Below, one piece after another: positions 41,916 to 52,317 of a stretch of DNA of 64,000 bases. The DNA is from Rhizobium sp. RCAM05350. GTDB lineage: Bacteria > Pseudomonadota > Alphaproteobacteria > Rhizobiales > Rhizobiaceae. The notes under the pieces were generated by a model. The model saw nothing but the letters and a program-made list of their open reading frames with translations. It had not been told where the DNA came from and ran no database searches. The stretch is from positions 3,948,001-4,012,000 of the forward strand of contig CP087974.1 in NCBI GenBank assembly GCA_024426085.1, read 5' to 3'. The position numbers and the translations under genes are program-made. The stretch's first letter is position 1. Every line of letters begins with the position of its first letter.

Positions 41916-44900
41916 CGGCCGGTCTCCCCTGTTTGTTGATGTTGTGCAGGAAGTTAGCGTAGCCGGCAAGGTCGAAAGCCTGGACGTGGATCTTGACCGC
42001 ATCGGTGAACGGCTGGTTTTCCTCAAGGCGCGAGATCGGCGAGTTTGGCCTCGATACCGCGGACATAGCCGATCTCTCCGAGACGGATCAGCTCCTCGAC
42101 ATGGGCGGCGCCAGGGTTTGTCATGGTGCGCTTGGGCCGAGCCTTGGATGCCGGCTGCACCGTGTCGCTATAGATCCATTCAAGCGCCAGATGAACCGCA
42201 AGCTTGTCCTGAAGCTGGCGGATATCGAAGGGCTTGGCGAGCGTGTCATTGTGGCCGGTATGGGTGTCGGCCGCCGTGCCATCGCCGATATTGGCCGACA
42301 GCATAATGACCGGCGCCGTCTGTCCATGGTCACGCAGGCGCGTCACCAGCTGCCAGCCGTTCATGCCAGGCATGGAGATGTCGATGAGAAAAAGGTCGGG
42401 CTTGATGCCCTCGATCAGTGTCAGGCATTCCATGCCGCCCGCAGCCGTCAGCACGACGAAATCGAGCGGCATCAGCACTTCGCGCATCAGGTCGCGATGG
42501 TCCCTCGTTGTCATCGACGACGACAATGGTGCGGCGCGGGCCGGCGTAACCGGCGATCTTGCGGATGGAGGGTAGGGAGGCGGTTGGCCGGTTGATCGCC
42601 GACAGCATCAGCCGCACCCGGAAGGTGGAGCCCCGGTCGCGCTCGCTGTCGACGACGATCTCGCCGCCAAGCGTCTGGGTCAGAAGTTGCGTGATGGTCA
42701 GGCCGAGGCCAAGGCCGGGCATGGGGCGGATATGCTCGGCCTCGCCGCGCTGGAAGGGCTCGAAGATGCGCGGCAGGTCCGCCTGCGAAATGCCACGGCC
42801 GGTATCGGAGACGGTAAATGTCGCCACCTGGCTGCGATAGGCGACGTCGAAACGGATGGTGCCGGTGTCGGTGAATTTGATGGCATTGGAGAGCAGGTTG
42901 ACGAGGATCTGACGCAAACGTTTCTCGTCGGTGCGGACATATTGCGGCAGGGCGCTTGCCCGGTCATGCTCGAAGACGAGACCCTTGGCCTGCGCCTGCG
43001 GACGGAACATGTCGGTGATCTGGTCGAGGAAATCCTGGATGTTGATCTCGTTGGAATAGACCTGCAGGCGGCCGGCCTCGATCTTGGAAATGTCGAGAAG
43101 GCCATCGATCAGGCCGGAGAGGTGGTCGGCGCTGCGCTTGATAACCTTGATGGCCGACTGGCGAGGCGCCGGGATGGTCTCGTCGCGCTCAAGAATCTGG
43201 GCATAGCCGAGAACGGCGTTGAGCGGCGTGCGCAATTCATGGCTGAGACCCACGACGTACCTGCTCTTTGCCCGATTGGCGGCCTCGGCGGTTTCCTTGG
43301 CATATTGCAGGGCGGCGTCGGTCTTTTTGTGGGCGGCGATTTCCTTGAGCAGCAGGGTGTTCTGGCGCGACGATTCCTCCTCTGCTACCAGCCGGCTATC
43401 ATGGGCAAGCACGTAGAACCAGCAGACGACCCCCGTCACCACGGCAAAGACGAAAAGACCACGCCGACCGTTCGGTTGATCACCGATGCCGTCTCCGGCG
43501 AGGCCGTGCCGGTCTGGTGCGCGATCATCGCCAGAATGATGCCGATACCGGCAACCGATAGAACGACGGCGATGCTGTAACGGCCGAGACGGGTGGAGAG
43601 CGTTTGCGTGACCTTCTGCGGCAAAAGGGTCTTGGCAACCACGGCGGTCTGGTAGTTGAAGCTCGCATGCGGCTTGCACATGTCGTGGCAGCGGCTGTCC
43701 AGCGAACAGCAGAGGGAACAGATCGGCGCGGAATAGGCGGGGCACCATGCCATGTCCTCGGGCTCGAACGGATGTTCACAGATCGAGCAGGTGATGGTCG
43801 AGAGTTTCTTCCAGCTCTGGCGTGGCTTGCGGGCGAGGTAATATTTTCCCTTCGTCGCCCAGGCGATGGCAGGGGAGACGACGAACGCGGTGATCAGGGC
43901 GATATAGGGCGCCAGCGACGCGGCCATGGCGCCGAACAGGCCAAAATGAGCCGTAAGTGCGACCAGCGCCGATGCCGTCATGGCGCCGACGCCGACCGGG
44001 TTGATGTCGTAAAGATGGGCGCGCTTGAACTCGATATTGGGCGGCGCCAGCCCCAGCGGCTTGTTGATGAACAGATCGGCCGAGATCGTGCAGAGCCAGG
44101 ACATGGCGATGATTGAAAAGATGCCGAGCGTTTCTTCGAGCAGCTTGTAGATGCCGAGTTCCATCAACAACAGCGCGATCGCCACGTTGAACATCAGCCA
44201 GACAACGCGGCCGGGATGGCTGTGGGTGAGACGCGAGAAGAAATTCGACCAGGCGAGCGACCCGGCATAGGCATTCATGACATTGATCTTCAGCTGCGAC
44301 ACGACCACGAAGGCGGCCATCAGCAAAAGCGCGGCGTTGTGCCAGGGGATCATGTAGCCAAAGGCGGTCAGGTACATATGGGCGGGGTCGGCGGCATGCT
44401 CGACCGGCACACCGGCGCTGAGGCACAGGACGACGAGGAACGAGCCTGCCAGAAGTTTCCGGCGCGCCGACGATCACCCAGCCGGCACCGGCCAGGAACA
44501 CGGCAAACCGATGGTGCAGTTTGCGCTGTCCTTCCGGCGGCAGGAAGCGGAGGAAATCCACCTGCTCGCCGATCTGCGCCATCAAAGCGAGGATGACGGC
44601 GGAGGCGGCTCCGAACTCAAGCAGTGAGAATGGCGCCAAGGAGCCCGGCTCGCCCATCGGCTTGAGCGTGCCGGGAAAGGCAAGCCAAAGGTCGAATTTG
44701 CTCCAGTCGGCGAGCGCGATGAAGATGAAAGGCGCGATGTTGAGGATGATCCAGAACGGCTGCGTCACCAGCTGAAACTTGCTGATCAGCCGGACGCCAT
44801 GGGTGACCAGCGGGATAACCATGACGGCGCTGATGATATAGCCGATCCAGACGGGGATGCCGAGCGCCAACTCCAGTGCTGCCGACATGATCGAGGCCTC

Positions 44901-45298
44901 GATGGCAAACAGCATGAAGGTGAAGCTCGCATAGATCAGCGAGGTGATGGTCGAGCCGATATAACCCGAAGCTTGCGCCGCGCGTCAGAAGGTCGATATC
45001 GACGCCATGGCGGATCGCATATCGGCTGATCGGTAGGCCGACGCCGAGCATGACGAGGCTTGCTGCGAGAATGGCGATGATGGCGTTGGTCGTGCCGTAG
45101 GAAAGCGTGATGGCGCCGCCGATCGCCTCCAGCGCCAGGGAAGGAGATCGCCCCGATCGCCGTCTGCGAGATGCGTTGCGAGGAAAATTGCCGGGCGCTC
45201 TTGGCGGTAAAGCGCAGCGCGTAGTCTTCCAGTGTCTGGTTGGCGACCCAGCGGTTATATTCGCGCCGGACCGGAATGATGCGCTGGCGTGCCGTCAT
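41908..45298 (-). CDS. Hybrid sensor histidine kinase with N-terminal NCS1-permease-like domain (six frameshifts)
   Basis: Repaired, this is one protein of about 1130 residues. Residues 1-480 form a multi-span membrane domain resembling NCS1 nucleobase/hydantoin permeases (NRWVANQTLEDYALRFTAK; RGASFGYIGSTITSLIYASFT; LKINVMNAYAGSLAWSNFFSR). A cysteine cluster follows at about 503-545 (CSICEHPF; WCPAY; ICSLCCSLDSRCHDMC). Next come two membrane helices, the dimerisation helix SHELRTPLNAVLGYAQIL, the ATPase motifs LVNLLSNAIKF, DTGRGIS and GLGLGLT, and a receiver with DLFLIDISMPGMNGW. Breaks lie near 42020, 42515, 43455, 44462, 44966 and 45139. It is divergent from urtA. The ligand is unknown; urea or a related amide is my inference. 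Confidence 0.87.
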
Positions 45299-45606
45299 GC
45301 CTAATTTATATTCCCATTACGGATGTGATCAATGATTAGGCAATGTCCTCTGGTCCGTGATCTTTTGCAAGTGCGAGGTGCGGATTGGTTGGGGACCGGG
45401 AGATTTGTTTTCTGGAACCGTGCGCTGGCTAGCCCGCTTCCAGGCAAGCAAAGGCCCGGCATTTCGGCAAATGCGCGCTGCAGTGCACACTTCGCCCCGG
45501 TCTCTACGTCAATTGACGTATACAGAATCCGCACCCCGCACCGGATAGTTGCTGCACGAACGGCACTCCTAAGAGCCGTCGTCAAAAGAACGAGAGGGGT
45601 TCACAC
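45299..45606. promoter_or_regulatory. Shared promoter region between the kinase gene and urtA
   Basis: This 308-base gap serves both divergent transcripts. It holds the perfect palindrome at 45505-45520 (separate entry). AT-rich sequence lies next to the kinase start (TTTATATTCCCATTAC). CGAGAGGGGTTCACAC gives urtA a ribosome binding site. I find no sigma-54 element with the correct GG-N10-GC spacing here. Confidence 0.6.
45505..45520. promoter_or_regulatory. Perfect 16-base palindrome, candidate operator of urtA and the kinase genes
   Basis: TACGTCAATTGACGTA equals its own reverse complement at all 16 positions. It ends 86 bases before the urtA start and lies about 210 bases before the kinase start. 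Position and symmetry suit the dimeric LuxR-type regulator encoded next to the kinase. No second copy was noticed elsewhere in the window. Confidence 0.6.
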
Positions 45607-46894
45607 ATGAAAATCAAATCCCAAATCCTGGGCGCGTTCCTGGCCGGAGCGCTCGCCACCACAGCATTTTCCAGCGTTCAGGCCGCCGAAGACACGATCA
45701 AGGTCGGCATCCTGCATTCGCTTTCCGGTACCATGGCGATCTCCGAGACGACGCTCAAGGACGCCATGCTGATGCTCATCGAAGAGCAGAACAAGAAGGG
45801 TGGCCTCCTCGGCAAGAAGCTCGAAGCCGTCGTCGTCGACCCTGCATCGGACTGGCCGCTGTTTGCTGAAAAGGCGCGTGAGTTGATTTCCGTCAACAAG
45901 GTTTCGGCCGTCTTCGGTTGCTGGACCTCGTCGTCGCGCAAGTCGGTCCTGCCGGTGTTCGAAGAGTTGAATTCGCTGCTGTTCTACCCGGTTCAGTACG
46001 AGGGTGAAGAATCCTCGCAACATCTTCTACACCGGTGCAGCCCCGAACCAGCAGGCCATCCCGGCCGTCGATTACCTGATGGAAACCGAAGGCGTCGAGC
46101 GTTTCGTGCTTGAAGGCACCGACTACGTTTATCCGCGCACGACCAACAAGATCCTCGAAGCCTATCTGATTGCCAAGGGCATTCCGAAGGAAGACATCCT
46201 GATCAACTACACGCCGTTCGGTTTCTCCGACTGGCAGACGGAAGTGGCCAAGATCAAGGAATTCGGTTCGGCCGGCAAGAAGACCGCCGTCGTCTCGACC
46301 ATCAACGGCGATGCCAACGTGCCGTTCTACAAGGAACTGGGCAACAAGGGCATCAAGGCAACCGATATCCCGGTCGTCGCCTTCTCGGTCGGCGAAGAAG
46401 AGCTTGCCGGTCTCGACACCAAGCCGCTGGTCGGCCATCTCGCCGCCTGGAACTACTTCCAGTCCGTCGATGCCCCTGCGAATGCCGAATTCATCAAGCA
46501 GTGGCACGCGTTCACCAAGAACGACAAGCGCGTCACCAACGACCCGATGGAAGCTGCCTATATCGGCTTCAGCGCTTGGGTGAAGGCCGTCGAGGCCGCC
46601 GGCACGACCGACACGGATGCCGTTCTCGACACCATCATCGGTACCAGCGTTCCAAACCTTTCGGGCGGCTACTCCACCGTCATGCCGAACCATCACATCA
46701 CCAAGCCGGTGCTGATCGGAGAAATCCAGGAGGACGGCCAGTTCGAAATCGTCCAGCAGACCCCGCAGGTCGTCGGCGACGAATGGTCCGACTTCCTGCC
46801 GGACTCCAAGGATCTGATCTCCGATTGGCGCAAGCCGATGTCCTGCGGCAACTTCAATGTTGCAACGGGCAAATGCGGCGGCAAGGGCTCCTGA
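45607..46894 (+). CDS. urtA: Urea ABC transporter substrate-binding protein UrtA (one frameshift)
   Basis: A signal peptide (LGAFLAGALATTAFSSVQAA) precedes a binding protein of about 400 residues with TIKVGILHSLSGTMAISETTLKDA, VFGCWTSSSRKSVLPVFEELNSLLFYPVQYEGEES and RNIFYTGAAPNQQAIPAVDYL, all characteristic of UrtA/FmdD-type proteins. An extra T near 46014 breaks the frame after YEGEES. The C-terminus ends KPMSCGNFNVATGKCGGKG. It captures urea in the periplasm for UrtBCDE. A strong hairpin and a separate promoter candidate lie between it and urtB. Confidence 0.93.
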
Positions 46895-46972
46895 TTTCAG
46901 CACGTAACTATACTGGGGAAGCGGCTTCGCGGCCGTCTCCTGCAAATCATTCACTGCATCGTCGAAGAATAC

Positions 46973-47005
46973 CCCTCCGTCCGGATTTCCCACCCGGACG
47001 GAGGG
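46973..47005 (+). terminator. Strong hairpin between urtA and urtB
   Basis: CCCTCCGTCCGG and CCGGACGGAGGG form a 12-bp perfect stem around a 9-base loop, about 80 bases after the urtA stop. A T-poor tail (ACTTTCATCC) follows, so it is a partial terminator or an RNA-end stabiliser. Either would make urtA mRNA more abundant than that of the channel genes. Confidence 0.75.
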
Positions 47006-47028
47006 ACTTTCATCCCTTTGCCCGTGTC

Positions 47029-47044
47029 TGGCATGTTTTCTGCT
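47029..47044 (+). promoter_or_regulatory. Candidate sigma-54 promoter upstream of urtB
   Basis: TGGCATGTTTTCTGCT matches the -24/-12 consensus TGGCACG-N4-TTGCW with GG and GC separated by exactly ten bases. It lies 150 bases before the urtB start. Nitrogen genes under NtrC commonly use such promoters. No NtrC site was clearly identified upstream. Confidence 0.5.
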
Positions 47045-47193
47045 TCGGTGAGGGATGGTCCACGGTTCCTGATGCAGCAGCTGTTCGATCTGATCGTTGA
47101 ACGAGCGCATTGCAGGAAACTTTAAGCAGCGGCGCCAGCGGCCAAGCATTTCGGCGGAATTCGCGGCGTCAGCCAACGGAACAAGAAGAGCTC

Positions 47194-48801
47194 ATGTATC
47201 GCGCCATCCAGACCTTCCTTGTCGCTCTCTGCCTGCTGGTCAGCTGCCTTGCAACCGGCCTGCGCGCGCAGGAAGACATCCGACCGCTGGTCGATGCGCT
47301 CGGCGCCGGCGGTTTTCCGCAGAAGATCGAAGCCGTGAAGGCGCTGGCGGCCTCGGGCGATCCCAAGGTTGCTGAAATCCTGCAAAATCTCAGTGATGGC
47401 AAGCTTTATGCGCCGAAGACCGGCGGCCCGGTTTATCTCGAAGGCCCGACGGACGGCGGCTATGTCGATGTTCTGACCGGAGCGTCAGCGGCCGATGTTC
47501 CCGGCAATCTCGCCAAGATCAGACTGAACAACGGCTTGCGCGGCGCGATCGGCGCGGCCCTTAGCCAATTGACGCTGCTCAGCCCCGATCGGGCCGCTCG
47601 TCTGACGGCATCGCAGGATCTTCTCAAGGACGCAAACCCGGACAATCTGGACCTGTTGAATTCAGCGCTTGCGCAGGAGAAGGACGCCGAGGTCAAGGCG
47701 ACGATGGAGGCAGCGCGGGCCGTTATCCTTCTGAAAACGGATGCCAGTGCCGAGGACAAGAAGGCCGCCATCGATATGATCGCTGCACGCGGAAACCGCG
47801 ATGCCTTGACGATCCTGACGGCAGCCATGGAGAACGCGCCGGAAGACCTGAAACCGGCAATCGAGCAGAATATCGCGTCGATCAAGACCAGCCTTGCCGC
47901 CTGGGACGTGGCGCAGAACGTCTGGTACGGCCTGTCGCTGGGTTCCGTGCTGCTGCTCGCGGCCATCGGCCTTGCCATCACCTTCGGCGTCATGGGCATC
48001 ATCAACATGGCCCATGGCGAGATGGTCATGCTCGGAGCCTATACGACCTATGTGGTGCAGCAGACAGTCGCCGCCGTGGCGCCTGGCATGGCCGATTACT
48101 CGCTTGCCTTCGCGGTTCCCGCCGCCTTCCTGTTTACCGGTCTGGTCGGCGTCGGCATCGAGCGCAGTGTCATCCGCTGGCTCTATGGCCGTCCGCTTGA
48201 AACGTTGCTCGCCACCTGGGGCATATCGCTGATCCTGCAGCAGGCGATCCGGACGATCTTCGGGCCGACCAATCGCCAGGTCGACAATCCAAGCTGGATG
48301 TCGGGCGTCTTCGAGGTTGGCGGGCTTGCCATCACCTATAACCGCATGTGGATCATCGTCTTCTCGCTCGGCGTCTTCGTCGCGCTGCTCTTGCTGTTGA
48401 AGCGCTCCAAGTTCGGCCTGCAGATGCGCGCGGTCACGCAGAACCGGCGCATGGCGTCCTCGATGGGCATTCGCACGCCCTGGGTTGATGCGCTGACCTT
48501 CGGTCTCGGTTCAGGCATTGCCGGCATGGCGGGCGTGGCGCTCAGCCAGATCGACAATGTCTCGCCCAATCTCGGCCAGAACTACATTATCGACAGCTTC
48601 ATGGTGGTGGTGTTCGGCGGGGTCGGCAATCTCTGGGGCACGTTGGTCGGGGCGCTGACGCTCGGCATCGCCAACAAGTTCCTCGAGCCCTATGCCGGCG
48701 CGGTGCTGGGCAAAATCCTCATCCTCATCTTCATCATTCTCTTCATCCAGCGGCGGCCACGCGGCCTGTTCGCGCTCAAGGGAAGGGCGGTCGAACAATG
48801 A
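47194..48801 (+). CDS. urtB: Urea ABC transporter permease UrtB
   Basis: The intact 535-residue protein has a signal (FLVALCLLVSCLATGLRA), a periplasmic helical region of about 230 residues (KIEAVKALAASGDPKVAEILQNL, HEAT-like) and then a LivH-type permease starting NVWYGLSLGSVLLLAAIGLAITFGVMGIINMAHGEMVMLGAY, with loop MRAVTQNRRMASSMGI. The long exported N-terminal part is usual for proteobacterial UrtB. The ATG at 47194 has AAGAAGAGCTC ahead. Its stop overlaps urtC by four bases. Confidence 0.93.
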   Translation: MYRAIQTFLVALCLLVSCLATGLRAQEDIRPLVDALGAGGFPQKIEAVKALAASGDPKVAEILQNLSDGKLYAPKTGGPVYLEGPTDGGYVDVLTGASAADVPGNLAKIRLNNGLRGAIGAALSQLTLLSPDRAARLTASQDLLKDANPDNLDLLNSALAQEKDAEVKATMEAARAVILLKTDASAEDKKAAIDMIAARGNRDALTILTAAMENAPEDLKPAIEQNIASIKTSLAAWDVAQNVWYGLSLGSVLLLAAIGLAITFGVMGIINMAHGEMVMLGAYTTYVVQQTVAAVAPGMADYSLAFAVPAAFLFTGLVGVGIERSVIRWLYGRPLETLLATWGISLILQQAIRTIFGPTNRQVDNPSWMSGVFEVGGLAITYNRMWIIVFSLGVFVALLLLLKRSKFGLQMRAVTQNRRMASSMGIRTPWVDALTFGLGSGIAGMAGVALSQIDNVSPNLGQNYIIDSFMVVVFGGVGNLWGTLVGALTLGIANKFLEPYAGAVLGKILILIFIILFIQRRPRGLFALKGRAVEQ

Positions 48802-49992
48802 TCACGCAAATGCTTTTCAGCCGGCACGAAAAGAAGACGCTCTGGGCTGTTTTCTTGATCCTGCTTGCCGCAGCCCTCGTGCCGCTCGCCAATCTCCTGA
48901 TCCCCGAAGGCAGCGCTTTCCATGTGCCCGGCTATCTCGTCCCGCTGCTGGGCAAATATCTTTGCTACGCGCTTCTGGCCTTGGCGCTCGATCTTGTCTG
49001 GGGCTATTGCGGTATTCTTTCGCTCGGCCATGGCGCGTTCTTCGCGCTCGGCGGTTATGCCATGGGCATGTACCTGATGCGCCAGATCGGCGACCAGGGC
49101 GTCTATGCCAATCCGCTGCTGCCGGATTTCATGGTCTTCCTCAATTGGCAGGAACTGCCCTGGTACTGGTATGGCTTCAATCATTTCGCCTTTGCGGCGT
49201 TGATGGTTGTTCTGGTGCCCGGCCTGCTGGCCTTCGTCTTCGGCTGGTTTGCCTTCCGCTCGCGCGTCACCGGCGTCTATCTGTCGATCATCACCCAGGC
49301 GATGACCTATGCGCTGTTGCTTGCCTTCTTCCGCAACGAGATGGGCTTTGGCGGCAACAACGGCCTCACCGATTTCAAGGAAATCCTCGGCTTCAACGTT
49401 CAGGCTGGCGGTACGCGGGCGGCGCTGTTTGCCGCCACAGCGATAGCGCTGGCGCTTGCTCTGGTGCTTAGCTCCGCCATCGTGCGCTCGAAATACGGCA
49501 AGGTGCTGGTCGGCGTGCGCGATGCCGAGAGCCGGACCCTGATTCCTGGGCTACCGCGTCGAGAACATGAAGCTGTTCATCTTCACCGTTTCGGCGATGA
49601 TGGCGGGTGTCGCCGGTGCGCTCTATGTGCCGCAGGTCGGCATCATCAATCCCGGCGAATTCGCGCCGGCAAACTCGATCGAAGTCGTCATCTGGACGGC
49701 GGTCGGCGGGCGCGGCACGCTGATCGGACCGATCATCGGCGCCGTGCTGGTCAATTTCGGCAAGAGCATCTTTACCGCCGCTTTCCCGGAATTCTGGCTG
49801 TTTGCGCTTGGCGCGCTGTTCGTCGCAACGACGCTGTTCCTACCCAAGGGCGTGGTCGGCACGGTCCAGCAGTTCCTCGCCCGGCGCAAGGAGCAGAAGA
49901 AGGCCGATGCCGCGGAGCAAGCCTATCAGGACAAGGCAGCGGCCAAGGCCGAGAGCCAGCTTGCAATCCTTGAACCCCAGGCTGCGGAGTAA
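48798..49992 (+). CDS. urtC: Urea ABC transporter permease UrtC (one frameshift)
   Basis: About 397 residues: LVWGYCGILSLGHGAFFALGGYAMGMYLMRQIG is the UrtC mark, followed by WFAFRSRVTGVYLSIITQAMTYALLLAFFRNEMGFGGNNGLTDF and, after a break near 49547, GYRVENMKLFIFTVSAMMAGVAGALY. The C-terminus is an alanine/lysine-rich cytoplasmic tail (KEQKKADAAEQAYQDKAAAKAE). It overlaps urtB. With UrtB it forms the urea channel. Confidence 0.92.
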
Positions 49993-49997
49993 CACCG

Positions 49998-50749
49998 ATG
50001 GACGAAAAACCTCCCGCAGCCTTCTGTATCTCGATGGCGTTTCAGTCTCCTTCGATGGCTTCAAGGCGCTGAATTCGCTGTCCTTCGTGGTCGAACCCGG
50101 TGAACTGAGGGCCATCATCGGCCCGAACGGCGCCGGCAAGACGACGATGATGGACATCATCACCGGCAAGACCCGGCCGGACAGCGGCCAGGTCTTCTTC
50201 AATGGCGATATCGACCTGACCAAGAAGGACGAGGCGGATATCGCCCAGCTCGGCATCGGCCGCAAATTCCAGAAACCGACGGTGTTCGAAAGCCATACCG
50301 TCTGGGACAATATCGAGCTGGCGCTCAACCGGAAGCGCGGCGTGTTCTCGACGCTGTTCTATCGCCTGACCCCGGCCGACAAGGCGCGCATCGAGGAAAT
50401 CCTCGAGACGGTGCGCATGACTGCGCGCAAGGACGATCTTGCCGCCAACCTCTCGCATGGGCAGAAGCAGTGGCTGGAGATCGGCATGCTGCTTGCGCAG
50501 GAGCCGAAACTGCTTCTGGTCGATGAGCCGGTGGCCGGCATGACCGATGCCGAAACGGCCGAAACTGCCATTCTGCTCAAGGAAATCGCCAAGACCCGCT
50601 CTGTCGTCGTCGTCGAACACGACATGGGCTTCATCCACGATCTCGGCGTCAAGGTGACGTGCCTGGCGGAAGGTTCTGTTCTTGCCGAAGGCTCGATCGA
50701 TTTCGTCAGCAACGATCCGAAGGTGATCGAGAATTATTTGGGACGCTAA
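49998..50749 (+). CDS. urtD: Urea ABC transporter ATPase UrtD (frameshift near the start)
   Basis: About 250 residues: Walker A GPNGAGKTT, IGRKFQKPTVFESHTVWDNIELAL, signature LSHGQKQWLEIGMLL, Walker B LLLVDEPVAGMTD and H-loop VVEHDMGFIHDL. One A is missing from a run near 50007, so the ATG at 49998 seems out of frame; restoring it gives MDEKTSRSLLYLDGVSVSFDGFKAL. LSHGQKQ in place of LSGGQ is normal for UrtD. Confidence 0.93.
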
Positions 50750-50751
50750 TC

Positions 50752-51447
50752 ATGCTCACGGTCGACAATATCAATCTGCATTACGGCGCAGCACAAGCGT
50801 TGCGCGGCGTCTCCATCACTGCTCCAATGGGCAAGATCACCTGCGTGCTCGGCCGCAACGGTGTTGGCAAGACCAGCCTGCTCAGGGCAATCACCGGCCA
50901 GCATGGACCGAGCGCCGGAACGATTACCTTCAACAACACGGTGCTGAACGGTATGGCGCCGTATAACCGGGCGAAGCAGGGCATCGGTTTCGTGCCGCAG
51001 GGCCGCGAGGTCTTTCCGCTTTTGACCGTCAAGGAAAACCTGGAATCGGGTTATGCGCCGGTGGCCCGCAAAGATCGCTTCATTCCCGAGGATATCTTCA
51101 ATCTCTTCCCGATCCTGCGCTCCATGCTCGGCCGTCGCGGCGGCGATCTGTCGGGCGGGCAGCAGCAGCAGCTGGCGATTGGCCGGGCGCTGGTGACGCG
51201 GCCGAAAATTCTGGTTCTGGACGAGCCGACCGAGGGCATCCAGCCGTCGATCATCAAGGATATCGGCCGGGCAATCCAGTATCTGCGGGATTCCACCGGC
51301 ATGGCAATTCTGCTTGTGGAACAATATCTTGACTTCTGCCGTGAGCTTGCAGACCATGTCTATATCATGGACCGGGGCGAGATCGTGCACGAAGGCCCAG
51401 CCGAAACGCTGGACACGCCGGAAGCGCGCCGCCACCTGACAGTTTGA
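50752..51447 (+). CDS. urtE: Urea ABC transporter ATPase UrtE
   Basis: The intact 231-residue ATPase has MLTVDNINLHYGAAQALRGVS, Walker A GRNGVGKTS, signature LSGGQQQQLAIGRALV, Walker B ILVLDEPTEGIQPSIIKDI and H-loop VEQYLDFCREL. It starts two bases after the urtD stop, and ureD starts six bases after its own stop, so the transporter and urease genes form one transcription unit. Confidence 0.95.
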   Translation: MLTVDNINLHYGAAQALRGVSITAPMGKITCVLGRNGVGKTSLLRAITGQHGPSAGTITFNNTVLNGMAPYNRAKQGIGFVPQGREVFPLLTVKENLESGYAPVARKDRFIPEDIFNLFPILRSMLGRRGGDLSGGQQQQLAIGRALVTRPKILVLDEPTEGIQPSIIKDIGRAIQYLRDSTGMAILLVEQYLDFCRELADHVYIMDRGEIVHEGPAETLDTPEARRHLTV

Positions 51448-51453
51448 CGGCGG

Positions 51454-52291
51454 ATGGGAATGGCTGAGGCAGCAGGTATCGCTCCGCAAAGGGCATGGGG
51501 CAAGGGGCGGCTGGTGGCAAAGCCGTTTGCCGGGCGCACCCGTCTGGCCGAATTCTATCAGGAAGGCTGCGCCAAGATCCGCCTGCCGGAGACGTTCGAC
51601 ACAACGATGGAAGCCGTGCTGATCAACAGTTCCGGCGGCCTGACCGGTGGCGACCATATGGAATGGTCGTTTTCCGCCGGCGAGGGCACCCATCTCACCC
51701 TGACCACCCAGGCCTGCGAGAAAATTTACAGAGCCAGCGCAGGTACCGCTGATGTGACAGCGCAGATTTCGGTTGGCGCAGGAGCGGCGGTGCACTGGCT
51801 GCCGCAGGAAACCATTCTTTTCGACCGCGCCTCGCTGTCGCGCAGACTAGAGGTTGATCTCGCCGACGGCGCAGAGTTCCTGGCTGTCGAGGCCGTGCTT
51901 CTGGGCCGCAAGGCGATGGGCGAGGCGATGCGCGAGGGGCTGTTTCAGGATCGCTGGCGTATCCGCAGGAACGGTATTCTCCTGCATGCTGAAAACCTCC
52001 GGCTTTCCGGCGATATCGCCGGTTTGACGCATGAGGTCGCGGTGCTCGGCGGGCAGGTGGCGTTTGCGACGCTTTTCTATACGGGCGCAGAATTGCGAGC
52101 AGCTCCTGGAAAAGCTGCGCAGCCTGATCGGCGGCATTGGTGGTGGGGTGAGCCATTACCGGGTCGCGGGCGAGGACAAGCTGATCGCCCGCGTCGTTGC
52201 GCCCGATGGTTTCGCCTTGAGAAAAATCCTCATCCCGGTCATTTCGCACTTGCGCAAGGGCGCCTCTGTGCCGAAAGTCTGGAACCTGTAA
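51454..52291 (+). CDS. ureD: Urease accessory protein UreD (one frameshift)
   Basis: About 278 residues: GKGRLVAKPFAGRTRLAEFYQEGCAKIRLP, VLINSSGGLTGGD, TTQACEKIYRAS and HWLPQETILFDRASLSRRLEVDL are the UreD/UreH signature blocks. An extra T near 52097 breaks the frame; the continuation CEQLLEKLRSLIGGIGGGVSHYRVAGEDKLIARVVAPDGF is the family end. UreD forms the UreDFG complex that delivers nickel to apo-urease. A second ATG at 51460 is possible. Confidence 0.93.
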
Positions 52292-52317
52292 TTGACACGC
52301 AATCCTGGTGACCGCGC

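Noticed and set aside
45299..45606. Sigma-54 promoter directly before urtA
   Set aside because: Several GG and GC pairs were checked; none has the ten-base separation together with the flanking consensus.
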